A stretch of DNA of 64,000 bases from JANQOZ01 sp964559945 (lineage in GTDB: Bacteria > Pseudomonadota > Gammaproteobacteria > Xanthomonadales > SZUA-38): positions 6,594 through 70,593 of the forward strand of contig CAZLJY010000003.1 of NCBI GenBank assembly GCA_964559945.1. The letters are read 5' to 3'. Below are positions 35,970 to 45,670 of this stretch, one piece after another. Made by a program: the position numbers and the translations under genes. Under the pieces are notes generated by a model. It did not search any database, was not told the DNA's origin, and saw only the letters and a program-made list of their open reading frames with translations. Position 1 is the stretch's first letter. Every line of letters begins with the position of its first letter.

Positions 35970-37666
35970 GCGCAATTCGCCCTGTGCGCATCGTCCTCGC
36001 CCTGGCGACGGTTCTACTGGCCGGGTGCGCCTCTCAGCCCCAAAAACCTTTCGACACCCTGATTACCGGTGGGCAAGTTTATGACGGTAGCGGGTCTGAG
36101 CCCCAGGTGTTGGATATCGGCATCATTGATGATCGCATCGCTGCCATTGGGCAGCTGGACCGCAGCCAAGCAACGATGGTGGTGGATGCCAGCGGCCAGG
36201 CCGTTGCCCCCGGATTTATCAATATGCTGAGCTGGGCCAGCGATACCCTACTTCACGATGGCCGGGGGCTGTCGGATATCCATCAAGGCGTCACTCTGGA
36301 GGTGTTTGGTGAAGGCTGGTCGATGGGGCCGTGGAACCCATCGATGAAAGCCCAGGATCTAGCCCAACAGGGCGACATCCAGTACGCCATTGAATGGACC
36401 AGCTTGGGTGACTACTTGGAACACCTTGAACGCACAGGTGTCTCTCCTAACGTCGCCTCATTTGTCGGCGCCACCACAGTGCGTATTCACGAATTGGCGG
36501 AAGAAAACCGCGCCCCTAACGCTGAAGAGCTGGAGCGAATGCGTGAGTTGGTCCGCACTGCCATGAAACAAGGCGCAATGGGATTGGGATCTTCCCTGAT
36601 TTACGCGCCAGGTTTTTACGCCTCTACCGAGGAACTCATTGCCTTGGTGGATGTTGTGGAGGACTTTGGCGGCTCCTATATCAGCCACCTGCGCTCCGAA
36701 GGCAATCAATTGCTGCAGGCGGTCGATGAGATTTTGGAAATCGCCAACGCAACGGGCGCTGCGGTGGAGATTTACCACCTAAAAGCCGGCGGCAAGGAAA
36801 ACTGGCCTAAGATGGATAAAGCCATTGCCAAAATCGAGGCTGCACGAAAGGCTGGAATCGATATTCGGGCAAACATGTATACCTACACCGCAGGCGCGAC
36901 CGGCTTAGATGCCGCCATGCCGCCCTGGGTCCAGGAGGGTGGCCTTGATGCTTGGGTCCAACGACTGCAAGACCCCGCCATACGGGCCAAAGTCAAAGAG
37001 GAAATTGAAACGCCAACCAATGAATGGGAGAACCTTTATTTGGCGGCCGGCGACCCCAGCAAATTGCTGCTGATTGGTTTTCGCAGTGACGCTCTGAAAC
37101 CGTTAACCGGAAAAACCCTGGCCGAAGTTGCCGCCCAGCGCGGAACCAGCGCCGCGGACACGATGATGGATTTGGTGATCGAGGATCATAGCCGTGTGGG
37201 CACAGTGTATTTTTTGATGTCGGAGGAAAACGTGGCGAAACAGATGGCACTGCCTTGGATGAGTTTTGGCTCGGACGGCGGCGCCATGGCCCCTGAAGGG
37301 GTTTTTCTACGCTCCAGCACCCACCCTCGGGCTTATGGGAATTTCGCCAGAGTATTGGGGAAATACGTCCGCGATGAGCAAGTCTTGAGCTTAAGCGAGG
37401 CGGTGAGAAAACTGACATCCCTGCCCGCCCAACATTTGAAAATTAGGCAGCGTGGCGAACTCAAAGTTGGCAACTATGCTGACATCGTGGTGTTTGACCC
37501 CGAAACGGTCACCGATCACGCTACCTTTGTTGAACCCCACCGCCTTGCTACTGGCATCAACCATGTGTGGGTCAATGGCCAACAGGTTCTCGCCAACGGT
37601 GTGCATACCGGCGCAACCCCTGGGCGGGTCGTTCGAGGTCCGGGCTGGACTGGCTGGCAGCAATAA
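35966..37666 (+). CDS. D-aminoacylase-like amidohydrolase lipoprotein with altered metal site
   Basis: A 566-residue protein begun at ATG 35966, overlapping the panB stop. It has a lipoprotein signal with lipobox LAGC (Cys near residue 20), then an amidohydrolase TIM barrel of the N-acyl-D-amino-acid deacylase type. The normal HxH metal motif after PGFI(D) is replaced by PGFINMLSWAS, and the Cys of the usual GNCG motif is Glu (VFGEGWS). Later ligands remain: SHLRSEG, IYHLKAGG and FGSDGG. A one-metal or otherwise modified centre is inferred; such HxH-lacking members exist. Outer-membrane or periplasmic location is likely. The substrate may be an N-acyl amino acid or D-peptide, but is not established. 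Confidence 0.75.
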   Translation: MSAIRPVRIVLALATVLLAGCASQPQKPFDTLITGGQVYDGSGSEPQVLDIGIIDDRIAAIGQLDRSQATMVVDASGQAVAPGFINMLSWASDTLLHDGRGLSDIHQGVTLEVFGEGWSMGPWNPSMKAQDLAQQGDIQYAIEWTSLGDYLEHLERTGVSPNVASFVGATTVRIHELAEENRAPNAEELERMRELVRTAMKQGAMGLGSSLIYAPGFYASTEELIALVDVVEDFGGSYISHLRSEGNQLLQAVDEILEIANATGAAVEIYHLKAGGKENWPKMDKAIAKIEAARKAGIDIRANMYTYTAGATGLDAAMPPWVQEGGLDAWVQRLQDPAIRAKVKEEIETPTNEWENLYLAAGDPSKLLLIGFRSDALKPLTGKTLAEVAAQRGTSAADTMMDLVIEDHSRVGTVYFLMSEENVAKQMALPWMSFGSDGGAMAPEGVFLRSSTHPRAYGNFARVLGKYVRDEQVLSLSEAVRKLTSLPAQHLKIRQRGELKVGNYADIVVFDPETVTDHATFVEPHRLATGINHVWVNGQQVLANGVHTGATPGRVVRGPGWTGWQQ

Positions 37667-37826
37667 CTATCGGTTCTGCATCAAAGTTGGCGAACCCGTC
37701 TCTGGCGCAGAAGATTGGCAGGCTAAGTACAGTTTTCTAGGTTACAGTCTAGGGACCCTGTGTAATGGCCGTACTGCCATTGTTGGCAACGGTCGCCGGC
37801 ACTGGCCGGCCCGATTGGAGATATTC

Positions 37827-38798
37827 ATGACTCGATATTCAACAACCCCTCTTGCAGCAACCATCACCTGTGTGTTGGCACTTAGCGGGTGCGCAAGTTT
37901 GCCACCGACTCATTCAACCTCTATAGGGTCCGAATTTCGCGATTGTGATACCTGTCCAGTCATGAAGGCCTTACCTGCTGGCGAGTACCTCATGGGCTCA
38001 GCGGAGTCTGAAGAGGGGCGCTTGGACCACGAAGGACCACAGCATACGGTAACCATCCAACGGCCATTTGCGATTTCTAAATTCGAAGTTACGGTGGGAC
38101 AGTATCGCGCCTTTATTGCCGCCAGCGGTCATGATTCAGGAAACCATTGCACCGTATGGACGGGAAAGCGGCCTGGGGAAACGGTCCCGGGCAAGGGGTG
38201 GCAAGATCCCAATTTCCCACAGACCGATGCTGAACCCGTGGTCTGTATCAATTGGCGGGACGCCAAAGCTTATGTCGCCTGGCTAAGCCAACACACCGGC
38301 CAATCCTATCGACTGTTAACCGAGGCGGAGTGGGAATATGCCGCGCGCGGCGGCACGACAACGCGGTATTACTTTGGCGATGACGCGACACCCATTTGCG
38401 ATTACGCCAATGTGCCCGATCAGTCAGCGAAAGCGGACATCGGCGACGAGGTTTGGAAGTATGCCGGCTGCGACGATGGCTATGGTTTTGCAACCGCCCC
38501 CGTAGGGTCGTTCAAACCCAATCCATTCGGCCTGTATGACATGCACGGAAACGTCTGGGAATGGACCGAGGATTGCTACCACCCCAATTTCATCGACGCG
38601 CCCACCGATGGCTCTGCTTGGATCTCCGAGCCTTGTAAAGCGCACGTCGTCAAGGGTGCCAGCCTCAGTGCACCCATTCGCCATTCACGCTCAGCATCCC
38701 GTTATCTGGGCATCGTTGAAATTCCGGATGCACCGCCTGACGACGGCGAGTCTTATCACAACTTTAACCTTGGCCTGCGGATAGCAAGAGACTTATGA
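37827..38798 (+). CDS. FGE-sulfatase (SUMF1/PvdO-like) domain lipoprotein
   Basis: A 323-residue lipoprotein from ATG 37827, six bases after TTGGAG; upstream in-frame codons overlap the previous gene. The lipobox is LSGC (Cys near residue 22). Residues about 45-323 carry the formylglycine-generating-enzyme fold (LMGSAESEEGRLDHEGPQH, FAISKFEVTVGQYRAF, RLLTEAEWEYAARGGT, GLYDMHGNVWEWTEDCY, LGLRIARDL). The position that holds the catalytic Cys pair in true FGE reads VKGASLSAPIRHSRSAS here, with no Cys, so sulfatase activation is not expected. Related non-FGE members act in maturation or as binding domains. Function here unknown. Confidence 0.8.
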   Translation: MTRYSTTPLAATITCVLALSGCASLPPTHSTSIGSEFRDCDTCPVMKALPAGEYLMGSAESEEGRLDHEGPQHTVTIQRPFAISKFEVTVGQYRAFIAASGHDSGNHCTVWTGKRPGETVPGKGWQDPNFPQTDAEPVVCINWRDAKAYVAWLSQHTGQSYRLLTEAEWEYAARGGTTTRYYFGDDATPICDYANVPDQSAKADIGDEVWKYAGCDDGYGFATAPVGSFKPNPFGLYDMHGNVWEWTEDCYHPNFIDAPTDGSAWISEPCKAHVVKGASLSAPIRHSRSASRYLGIVEIPDAPPDDGESYHNFNLGLRIARDL

Positions 38799-38837
38799 AT
38801 CACCGGTGCTAGTCCGGTCCATTACCCAGTTAAAACC

Positions 38838-38873
38838 AAAAAAAAAACCGCACCCCCAATATAAGGGGTGCGG
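38838..38873 (-). terminator. Rho-independent terminator of the TonB-dependent receptor gene
   Basis: CCGCACCCC (38848-38856) and GGGGTGCGG (38865-38873) pair with an 8-base loop. Ten A precede the stem (38838-38847), which is the T-tract for minus-strand transcripts. It lies about 50 bases past the receptor stop codon. In the plus direction it may also weaken read-through from the FGE-like gene, but a T-tract is absent there. Confidence 0.88.
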
Positions 38874-38888
38874 CTTCTAATACCGTAT

Positions 38889-38912
38889 ATGAATGACCCT
38901 AGGGTCATTCAT
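38889..38912. repeat. Perfect 24-bp palindrome
   Basis: ATGAATGACCCT is followed directly by its reverse complement AGGGTCATTCAT, without a spacer. It lies between the stop codon of the receptor gene (minus strand) and its terminator. It could be a protein-binding site or an RNA fold at the transcript end; no function can be assigned from sequence. Confidence 0.85.
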
Positions 38913-38925
38913 GAATTTCCTAACT

Positions 38926-41337
38926 TTAGAATTCAGCTCTTAAGCGAACACCCCATTCAGCACCACGAACAGGTGTAGCGAATATCTTACGGTCAATACC
39001 GTCAGACGTTGTTCCACCATTGGTGCCCAAGTTTCTGTTGTCGGTGATGTTGATGCCGAAAAGCTCTGCACTAAAGATATCGTTGATTTGAACGCCAGCA
39101 CGCAGGTTCAATCTCGTCGCCGCATCCACTTCGTTAAATTCCGCATTATCGATAAAGAACGAACCGGTATAGATCGCGTCCAATCGCACGTAGGCATCAC
39201 GACCCAAAAGATTCGTTAGGTCAAAGTCAGCGGACAGACTGCCTTCGGTCTCAGGAATGTAGCGGGGACGATTTCCACTAGCATCGATTTGAGTACCGCC
39301 GGTGATCAGTCCCGGGGCAAGAACGGCACCGGCGATAGACCCTGCCAAACCGAACGAAGTCAACTCAGCATCGACATATGTAAAGCCACCGGACAACACG
39401 ATTGAATCGTTAACGTTGAATACACCTTCAAGCTCTATGCCTGTGTACTCGGAATCACCCGGCAAGAAAACCGAAGCAAAAATCGGCGCTGGCGAAAGAT
39501 CGAAGAACACCTGATTGTCCCAATCCATGTTGTAGACGGCTGCGGCGTAAGAGAATCGATCATTAACCCGTTGCTTAATACCCAACTCAAAAGCGAGCAG
39601 TTCCTGCACTGGGGTAAAAAATCCTACCGTCGAAGCATCGATACCGCCTTCGGGTACAAACGCAGCATAAGCCTCTGCGCCCGTAGGATTGCCCTGCAGA
39701 AAGCTCTTAGACACACTACCGTAGATATTCATGTCCAAGTCCGCAGGCTGGTAACTCAAAATCAGCCGCGGCATGAAGTCGTCGTATTGCTGCTCACGTC
39801 GATCAGCAGGCACATTCTGGGGGCCATTGCGCAGCTGAGTCTGCGTGTCATCATGCCATCGGCCTTCAACGGACAGGGTTAGCTGATCGGTAAGGTCGTA
39901 GTCGATCGAGCCGAAAACACCAAAGTTTTCACCTTCCTCAAAAATCAGATTAGGAATGGGACCAAAACTGAACTGGGTCAGGAATGTGTCTTGTTGGAAA
40001 TAACTCAGACCCACCGAATATCGAAAACGATCGGAGGATATCGGTGAAGTCAGGCGAATCTCCGCAGATTTATCTTCTGCATTGGACACAAAGCCGGTGT
40101 AGAAAATGTCACCGAAGCCCGGAGAACCATAGTTCTGATCAAAAATACCCCAAAACTCGCTATCGCCCATGGAATAGAACGCTTTCAAGTTGTGACCGCT
40201 GGCCAACTCGGCATCGATTGACAGGTGATGACGGGACACTTCATAGGTATTACCCAGACCGTCCGGCGGACTGAGAACACTGCCCATCTCAACCGGCGCG
40301 GTTCGTGGGTAGTCGAAGCCCCCTAAACCGAAGAAACCCACGTTAGCACCCTCAGGTGGTCGTTGACCGAAGAATGACGGGTTGATGTTTTCATCGGTCC
40401 ACTCGGGAACCGAGCCGCAGAATGTGGCTCGAGTCGACTGGGACAAGTCAGTTTCGAAGGAACCGACAATCGCACCGGTGCCAACTTGACGCAAATTGCC
40501 ACTGAAGGTGCGGTTACACTCGCCAGCGGGTGTGGTTGCGCTGATGGACTGAAGCACCGAGGTGTCCTCAGAGTCAACATAAAAACCCGAATACTTGAGG
40601 GTCACATTTTCTGTGGCATCAAACTCCAAAGACCCCTGTATCGCATTTGTTTGCTCATCGCCTTGGGTTTGACCGTCACGAAACTCATATTGCCCGGGCC
40701 GATCTTCGCTAGAAAGTGTTACCCGTCCGCGAAATCGATCACCCAGCGGGCCGCTAACGGTGGCTGAAATATTGTAGCCTTCATCGGCGTCCGTTCTTGT
40801 TCCGGCAGCATTGATGATGAACTCCAGCTCCTCGGAAGCCTTGCCTGGAATAAAGTTAACCGCGCCGGCAAAGGTATTGCGTCCAAAAAACGCCGTTTGA
40901 GGGCCTTTAATGACTTCCGTTTGGGAAAGATCGATGAGAGGCAGTACACCTACACCGTCCGCTATGTAAGCACCATCCCAGAACAGCGCACCAGCGCGGG
41001 ACGCGGCGCTTCCGACCTGGACACCAATGCCTCGAAATCGAATGGACGGATTGGTTCGACCGCTAAAGCCGCCTTGACCAGTGGTCTCAAAGGTGAAGCC
41101 CGGGACGAAATCGCCCAGTGTTTCAGCCGTATTGATGCCACGAGCGTCTAGATCGGCCTGTGAAAAGGCCGCAACAGACACCGGAATTTCCAACTGTGTC
41201 TCATCACGCTTTCGAGCCGTGACGTAGATGACATCCAAAATGTCATCATTTGAATCGCTTTGCGCTATTGCGCTCTGCGGACTTGCTAGCGCCAGCGCCA
41301 ATGCGCTCATGCCACCGATTGCCGAAACTGTTTTCAT
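38926..41337 (-). CDS. TonB-dependent outer-membrane receptor
   Basis: An 803-residue receptor begun at ATG 41337, preceded closely by AGGTGG; longer readings lack such a site. Signal peptide about 1-25 (AIAQS), TonB box (DVIYVTA, near 35), plug (IPVSVAAFSQADLDARGI to FIPGK) and beta-barrel ending in Phe (GVRLRAEF). The plug and barrel style (NPSIRFRGIGVQ; FELGIKQRVNDRFSYAAAVYN) resembles the many proteobacterial receptors for plant-, sugar- or aromatic-type substrates rather than catecholate siderophore receptors. No STN domain, no SusD. It lies downstream of edd after 254 bases on the same strand, so a carbohydrate or sugar acid substrate is a possibility. Confidence 0.9.
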   Translation of the reverse strand: MKTVSAIGGMSALALALASPQSAIAQSDSNDDILDVIYVTARKRDETQLEIPVSVAAFSQADLDARGINTAETLGDFVPGFTFETTGQGGFSGRTNPSIRFRGIGVQVGSAASRAGALFWDGAYIADGVGVLPLIDLSQTEVIKGPQTAFFGRNTFAGAVNFIPGKASEELEFIINAAGTRTDADEGYNISATVSGPLGDRFRGRVTLSSEDRPGQYEFRDGQTQGDEQTNAIQGSLEFDATENVTLKYSGFYVDSEDTSVLQSISATTPAGECNRTFSGNLRQVGTGAIVGSFETDLSQSTRATFCGSVPEWTDENINPSFFGQRPPEGANVGFFGLGGFDYPRTAPVEMGSVLSPPDGLGNTYEVSRHHLSIDAELASGHNLKAFYSMGDSEFWGIFDQNYGSPGFGDIFYTGFVSNAEDKSAEIRLTSPISSDRFRYSVGLSYFQQDTFLTQFSFGPIPNLIFEEGENFGVFGSIDYDLTDQLTLSVEGRWHDDTQTQLRNGPQNVPADRREQQYDDFMPRLILSYQPADLDMNIYGSVSKSFLQGNPTGAEAYAAFVPEGGIDASTVGFFTPVQELLAFELGIKQRVNDRFSYAAAVYNMDWDNQVFFDLSPAPIFASVFLPGDSEYTGIELEGVFNVNDSIVLSGGFTYVDAELTSFGLAGSIAGAVLAPGLITGGTQIDASGNRPRYIPETEGSLSADFDLTNLLGRDAYVRLDAIYTGSFFIDNAEFNEVDAATRLNLRAGVQINDIFSAELFGINITDNRNLGTNGGTTSDGIDRKIFATPVRGAEWGVRLRAEF

Positions 41338-41591
41338 ACCCACCTGAGCTTCTCCCCGCATTAATATGATTGGAATATTAAGACAAACTTTTAGCACTAT
41401 TCGGACGCCCAGTGCATATGGATTTCCTATAGCTGCTATCGCGAAATGCGTAACGACCATTTATTTGCTTAGTCGTGCCTCTGATCATACCAATAACGGC
41501 GAGACAATATCGGGACAAAATCGTGACATTTGGTTACCGTTACACGATCAATAAAGGCATAGCCCAGGTCGAATTTATCCAGGTTCAGAGG

Positions 41592-43397
41592 TCAAATCGG
41601 TGACCCGCCAGACTCCGCATCGCCGGCGCGCTCACGAAAGGCAGTAAACAGCTCTCGACCCATGCCAAAAACGTCATCGCAATCCACGATTGCCGGCTCC
41701 CGCTCATCGAGCTGAGCCTGATCCAGAAAAACCTCAAGCACACCGTTTTCGCCGTCCAAACGAACCACATCACCATCGCGCAATCGGCCAATGTTTCCCT
41801 CACAAATCGCTTCTGGGTGAACATGAATCGCTGCTGGGACTTTTCCTGACGCACCGGACATCCGCCCGTCAGTCACCAAGGCCACCTTGAAACCTCGGTC
41901 CTGGAGCACCCCGAGCACGGGGGTTAACTTATGCAATTCGGGCATACCGTTTGCTCGGGGGCCCTGATGGGTCACGACAACGATCACATCACGCTCAAGC
42001 TCTCCGGCCTCAAACGCGCCAACCACCTGGGACTGATCTTGAAATACTCTAACTGGCGCCTCAACCACTCGATGCTCCGGTTTCACTGCCGATACTTTGA
42101 TGGCACCGCGCCCCAGATTCCCTCGCAGCACTACCATGCCGCCGCTGGTATCAAACGGGTCGTTACAACCACGCAATATTTCCAGGTCATGGCTGGCACT
42201 GGCACCGTCTTTCCAGACCACTCCACCATCGACCAGAAACGCTTCCTGGCGATAACGATCAAGCCCAGTGCCGGCGACGGTCTCCACGTCCCCGTGGAGC
42301 AAACCTGCGTCTAACAACTCGCCAATCATAAATTGGACACCACCGGCAGCATGGAAGTGGTTCACATCAGCCTGACCGTTGGGATACACCCTGGCCAGCA
42401 ATGGCACCGCGGCGGACAGGGCGTCAAAATCGTCCCAATCAATCACTATGCCGGCTGCCTTGCCGATGGCAACCAGATGAATCAAATGATTGGTGCTGCC
42501 GCCGGACGCCAGCAATCCGACAATGGCGTTGATAAGGGATTTTTCACTCACCACATTGGCCAACATTTGGGGCTGCTCGCCATTGGCGCTGACAGTGACC
42601 GCGCGGGCAGTGGCAGCCCGGGTCAGCGCTTCGCGAAGCTCGGTTGCAGGGTTCACAAAGGACGACCCGGGCAACTGCAAGCCCATAAACTCCATCATCA
42701 GCTGATTGGTATTGGCGGTACCATAGAAAGTGCAAGTTCCGGCAGAGTGGTAAGACGCCGATTCCGATTTCAACAGCTCGTCCCGACCAATTTTCCCTTC
42801 CGCATAGAGCTGGCGCACCCGGGCTTTTTCCGCGTTAGGAATTCCACTGGGCATGGGTCCAGCCGGAATCAACATCAACGGTAGGTGACCAAAGGCCAGC
42901 GACCCAATCAGAAGCCCAGGGACAATTTTATCGCAGATACCCAAGGCCACGACTGCATCAAACATGTTGTGGCTTAACGACACCGCCGTTGCCATCGCAA
43001 TGACGTCTCGGCTGAACAGGGATAGCTCCATTCCCGGCTGACCCTGGGTGACACCATCGCACATGGCGGGCACGCCGCCCGCGACCTGAGCCACGCCGCC
43101 AGCCTGCCAGGCCGCCGACTTAATAATATCGGGGTAACGGCCATAGGGCTGATGGGCCGACAGCATGTCGTTGAAGGCGGTGATAATGCCGATATTAGAG
43201 CGCCTAACTGATGATAGCGCCTGTTTCGCTGAGGTCTCCTCTGCGGCGATGCCGTGGGCCAAATTGCCGCAGGAAAGACTGCCACGACCACTGCCTTTGT
43301 CTGCTGCCAGCTGCATCCGACGCAGATAGTCGGCACGGGTATCAGTGCTTCGTGTGCTAACGCGTTCAGTCACGCGTTCAAGGATTGGATTGATCAT
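41592..43397 (-). CDS. edd: 6-Phosphogluconate dehydratase
   Basis: A 601-residue IlvD/Edd-family [4Fe-4S] enzyme that dehydrates 6-phosphogluconate to KDPG in the Entner-Doudoroff pathway. Cluster cysteines lie in LSCGNLAHG (about residue 43), ICDKIVPG (about 157) and SAGTCTFYGTANTN (about 224). The C-terminal KVALVTDGRMSGASGK motif is typical. Length (about 600) distinguishes it from IlvD-like dehydratases when taken with its zwf-pgl neighbours. The following enzyme, KDPG aldolase (eda), is not adjacent. It starts 29 bases after the pgl stop. Confidence 0.95.
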   Translation of the reverse strand: MINPILERVTERVSTRSTDTRADYLRRMQLAADKGSGRGSLSCGNLAHGIAAEETSAKQALSSVRRSNIGIITAFNDMLSAHQPYGRYPDIIKSAAWQAGGVAQVAGGVPAMCDGVTQGQPGMELSLFSRDVIAMATAVSLSHNMFDAVVALGICDKIVPGLLIGSLAFGHLPLMLIPAGPMPSGIPNAEKARVRQLYAEGKIGRDELLKSESASYHSAGTCTFYGTANTNQLMMEFMGLQLPGSSFVNPATELREALTRAATARAVTVSANGEQPQMLANVVSEKSLINAIVGLLASGGSTNHLIHLVAIGKAAGIVIDWDDFDALSAAVPLLARVYPNGQADVNHFHAAGGVQFMIGELLDAGLLHGDVETVAGTGLDRYRQEAFLVDGGVVWKDGASASHDLEILRGCNDPFDTSGGMVVLRGNLGRGAIKVSAVKPEHRVVEAPVRVFQDQSQVVGAFEAGELERDVIVVVTHQGPRANGMPELHKLTPVLGVLQDRGFKVALVTDGRMSGASGKVPAAIHVHPEAICEGNIGRLRDGDVVRLDGENGVLEVFLDQAQLDEREPAIVDCDDVFGMGRELFTAFRERAGDAESGGSPI

Positions 43398-43426
43398 GGC
43401 TTCAGAACCTAGCTATCAAGAGGTGT

Positions 43427-44092
43427 TTAGGCGGACCAGTAAACATCAACTGGCGCTCGTTGCTGATGGAGAATGGCCCGGACCGGGAACTGCTCCACCG
43501 GACCTGCTGTCATGGCCTGGTCAAATACCGCACGTTTGTCCTCGCCAAAAATCAGCAGACTGATTCGTTGGCTGTCTAGCAACTTGTCAGCAGTCAGGGT
43601 AATGCGCTGGTGCTGAGCTTCCGGCGGTGACATATCCATCAACGGCGCACGGCTCTGCAAGGCCTGGCCTAGCTGGGGGGCGGTAGGAAAAAGCGAGGCG
43701 GTATGGCCATCGGCCCCCATCCCCAATAGGGTATGGACGGTGGGTGACGGCAATTGGCGGAGTTGCCGCTCAGCACTTTCGCTTTGAAGGTCGAAAATAT
43801 TGGCCAGTGCACCGCGATTGACCGCTAATTCCCGGCGAATCATGCCCAGATTGCTTGCCGGGTCTGTCGGTTGCACTTTTCGCTCATCGCTGGGCAGTAC
43901 ATGCACACGATCCCAAGCAAGCGGCGTTTTAGACAAGTAATCAAACACCTCCAGTGGTGAAGTGCCACCGCTGACGATCAGCGTCGCTGAATCATGGATG
44001 CCAAGATGTTGGTGCAGCTGGCGAGTAATGGACAGGGCCAAGGCTAAGCTTGCCTGAGTTCGGTTGGCGAAACTATGCAGACTAACGGGCAT
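43427..44092 (-). CDS. pgl: 6-Phosphogluconolactonase
   Basis: A 221-residue DevB-type lactonase hydrolysing 6-phosphogluconolactone. Signatures: VSGGTSPLEVFDYLS, VLPSDERKVQPTDPASN and LLGMGADGHTASLFP. The start ATG 44092 lies inside the zwf end (11-base overlap); a longer reading up to 44245 only uses zwf sequence in another frame. Gene order glk-zwf-pgl-edd channels glucose to KDPG. Confidence 0.93.
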   Translation of the reverse strand: MPVSLHSFANRTQASLALALSITRQLHQHLGIHDSATLIVSGGTSPLEVFDYLSKTPLAWDRVHVLPSDERKVQPTDPASNLGMIRRELAVNRGALANIFDLQSESAERQLRQLPSPTVHTLLGMGADGHTASLFPTAPQLGQALQSRAPLMDMSPPEAQHQRITLTADKLLDSQRISLLIFGEDKRAVFDQAMTAGPVEQFPVRAILHQQRAPVDVYWSA

Positions 44093-45566
44093 CAGGTTCA
44101 CGCCAACTTCGTCCGTCCCTATCCAACAGCAACGAGGCATCCGACGGACCCCAGGTACCGGCGACATAGGGTGAAACCCGAGTGTCACTCTCCTTCCACC
44201 CATCACGAATTGCATCAACCCAAGTCCAGGCGGCCTCCACTTCATCGCGCCGCATGAACAACGCAGGGTTGCCGCGAAGCACCTCCATCAACAGACGCTC
44301 ATAGGCATCGGGATAGCGCGCCGAATAGGCTTCAGAGAAGCTCAAATTGAGCGGTAGAGAGCGCAGTTGAAATCCGCCGGGCCCTGGCTGCTTAGTTACC
44401 AAGCTTAAGGTCACGCCTTCATCGGGTTGCAGCCGAATGATGAGCCGATTGGCCTCTAACTCACCTGAGGCCTGGGGGAAAATACTGTGGGCCACCGGGC
44501 GAAACTGCAGCACAATTTCCGAGAACTTATGGGCCAGTCTTTTACCGGTGCGCAGATATATAGGCGTGCCGCTCCAGCGCCAGTTGTCCACCTCAGCCTT
44601 GATTGCGACAAAGGTTTCCGTGACGCTGCTTTCACCTTCGGCCCCAAGCTCCTGAAGATATCCCGGAACTGCCTCACCGCTGATCGCGCCTGCGCCATAC
44701 TGACCCCGGACTGTGACCTGGCTGACGTTGCTGGCATCGATGGGACGCAACGAGCGCAGGACCCGCAGTTTTTCGTTGCGCAAATCGTCATGGTGCATGC
44801 TGATGGGAGGCTCCATCGCCACCAGACACAGCAATTGCAACATATGGTTCTGGACCATATCTCGGAGTGCTCCAGTACCATTGTAAAAGCCTGCTCGATT
44901 GCCAACACCAAGACTTTCAGCCACCGTAATTTGAATATGATCCACGCACGTCCGTTGCCAAAGCGGCTCGAACAACGAGTTGGCAAATCTCAGAGCGGCC
45001 AAATTCTGCACCGTCTCTTTTCCCAGATAATGATCGATCCGGTAGACGTTGGCCTCAGCAAATACAGCGCCGACCCCATCGTTGATCTGGCGCGCTGTGG
45101 CCAAGTCTGTTCCCACCGGTTTTTCCAGCACGATGCGAGATCGATCATCTTTTAGTCCGAACTCACCCAAACGCGCGGCGATGGCGGTGAATAGATTAGG
45201 TGCCGTTGCCAGATAAAACACCCGAATTCGCTCGCCACTGGCATCCAGAGTGTGGGCAAAGTCCTCCCACCCTTGGGCCGTCATGATGTCCAGTTGACTA
45301 TGGTGGAGACGGCTGGAAAACCGCGCCCATACGGTCTCATCAAGCTGCCCTTCTGACAGGTGAGTTTCCAACGCTTCACGAACCAGGGAAACGAATTGTT
45401 GCTGATCAATTTGCGACCGCGACACCGCGACAATGCGACTATCGTCAGTGAATTGCGCATCCTTATCTCGGTGATAAAGCGCCGGCAGAAGCTTGCGCTT
45501 GGCCAGATCCCCCGTGCCCCCAAAAATCACCAGATCAAACGGGTCTACCGGAACAAACTCAGCCAT
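44082..45566 (-). CDS. zwf: Glucose-6-phosphate 1-dehydrogenase
   Basis: A 494-residue NADP(+)-type dehydrogenase. It has an N-terminal nucleotide-binding GGTGDLAKRKLLPAL, the substrate motif RIDHYLGKETVQN with catalytic residues, and the conserved EKPVGTD. It converts glucose-6-phosphate to 6-phosphogluconolactone, feeding pgl (overlapping) and edd. It starts 104 bases after glk. That gap is modest and could hold an internal promoter; I see no clear consensus. Confidence 0.96.
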   Translation of the reverse strand: MAEFVPVDPFDLVIFGGTGDLAKRKLLPALYHRDKDAQFTDDSRIVAVSRSQIDQQQFVSLVREALETHLSEGQLDETVWARFSSRLHHSQLDIMTAQGWEDFAHTLDASGERIRVFYLATAPNLFTAIAARLGEFGLKDDRSRIVLEKPVGTDLATARQINDGVGAVFAEANVYRIDHYLGKETVQNLAALRFANSLFEPLWQRTCVDHIQITVAESLGVGNRAGFYNGTGALRDMVQNHMLQLLCLVAMEPPISMHHDDLRNEKLRVLRSLRPIDASNVSQVTVRGQYGAGAISGEAVPGYLQELGAEGESSVTETFVAIKAEVDNWRWSGTPIYLRTGKRLAHKFSEIVLQFRPVAHSIFPQASGELEANRLIIRLQPDEGVTLSLVTKQPGPGGFQLRSLPLNLSFSEAYSARYPDAYERLLMEVLRGNPALFMRRDEVEAAWTWVDAIRDGWKESDTRVSPYVAGTWGPSDASLLLDRDGRSWREPDAR

Positions 45567-45670
45567 TGGCCAGGTCCCTGTTCAGGGCTAGGCTCAACGA
45601 GCGCTCGAGGTTTTTGTATATCCATGTTTGGGTCATAGTGATATCTCTTACTGTCCTTAAAGACTTAGGT

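Noticed and set aside
36993..37418. 141-aa minus-strand ORF inside the D-aminoacylase-like gene
   Set aside because: It is antisense to well-supported coding sequence, with no ribosome-binding site and no recognisable protein.
41338..41591. Operator or promoter for the receptor in the edd-receptor gap
   Set aside because: TATGAT-like and TTGTC-like hexamers exist on the minus strand, but spacings are 12 or 23 bases, so no convincing promoter.
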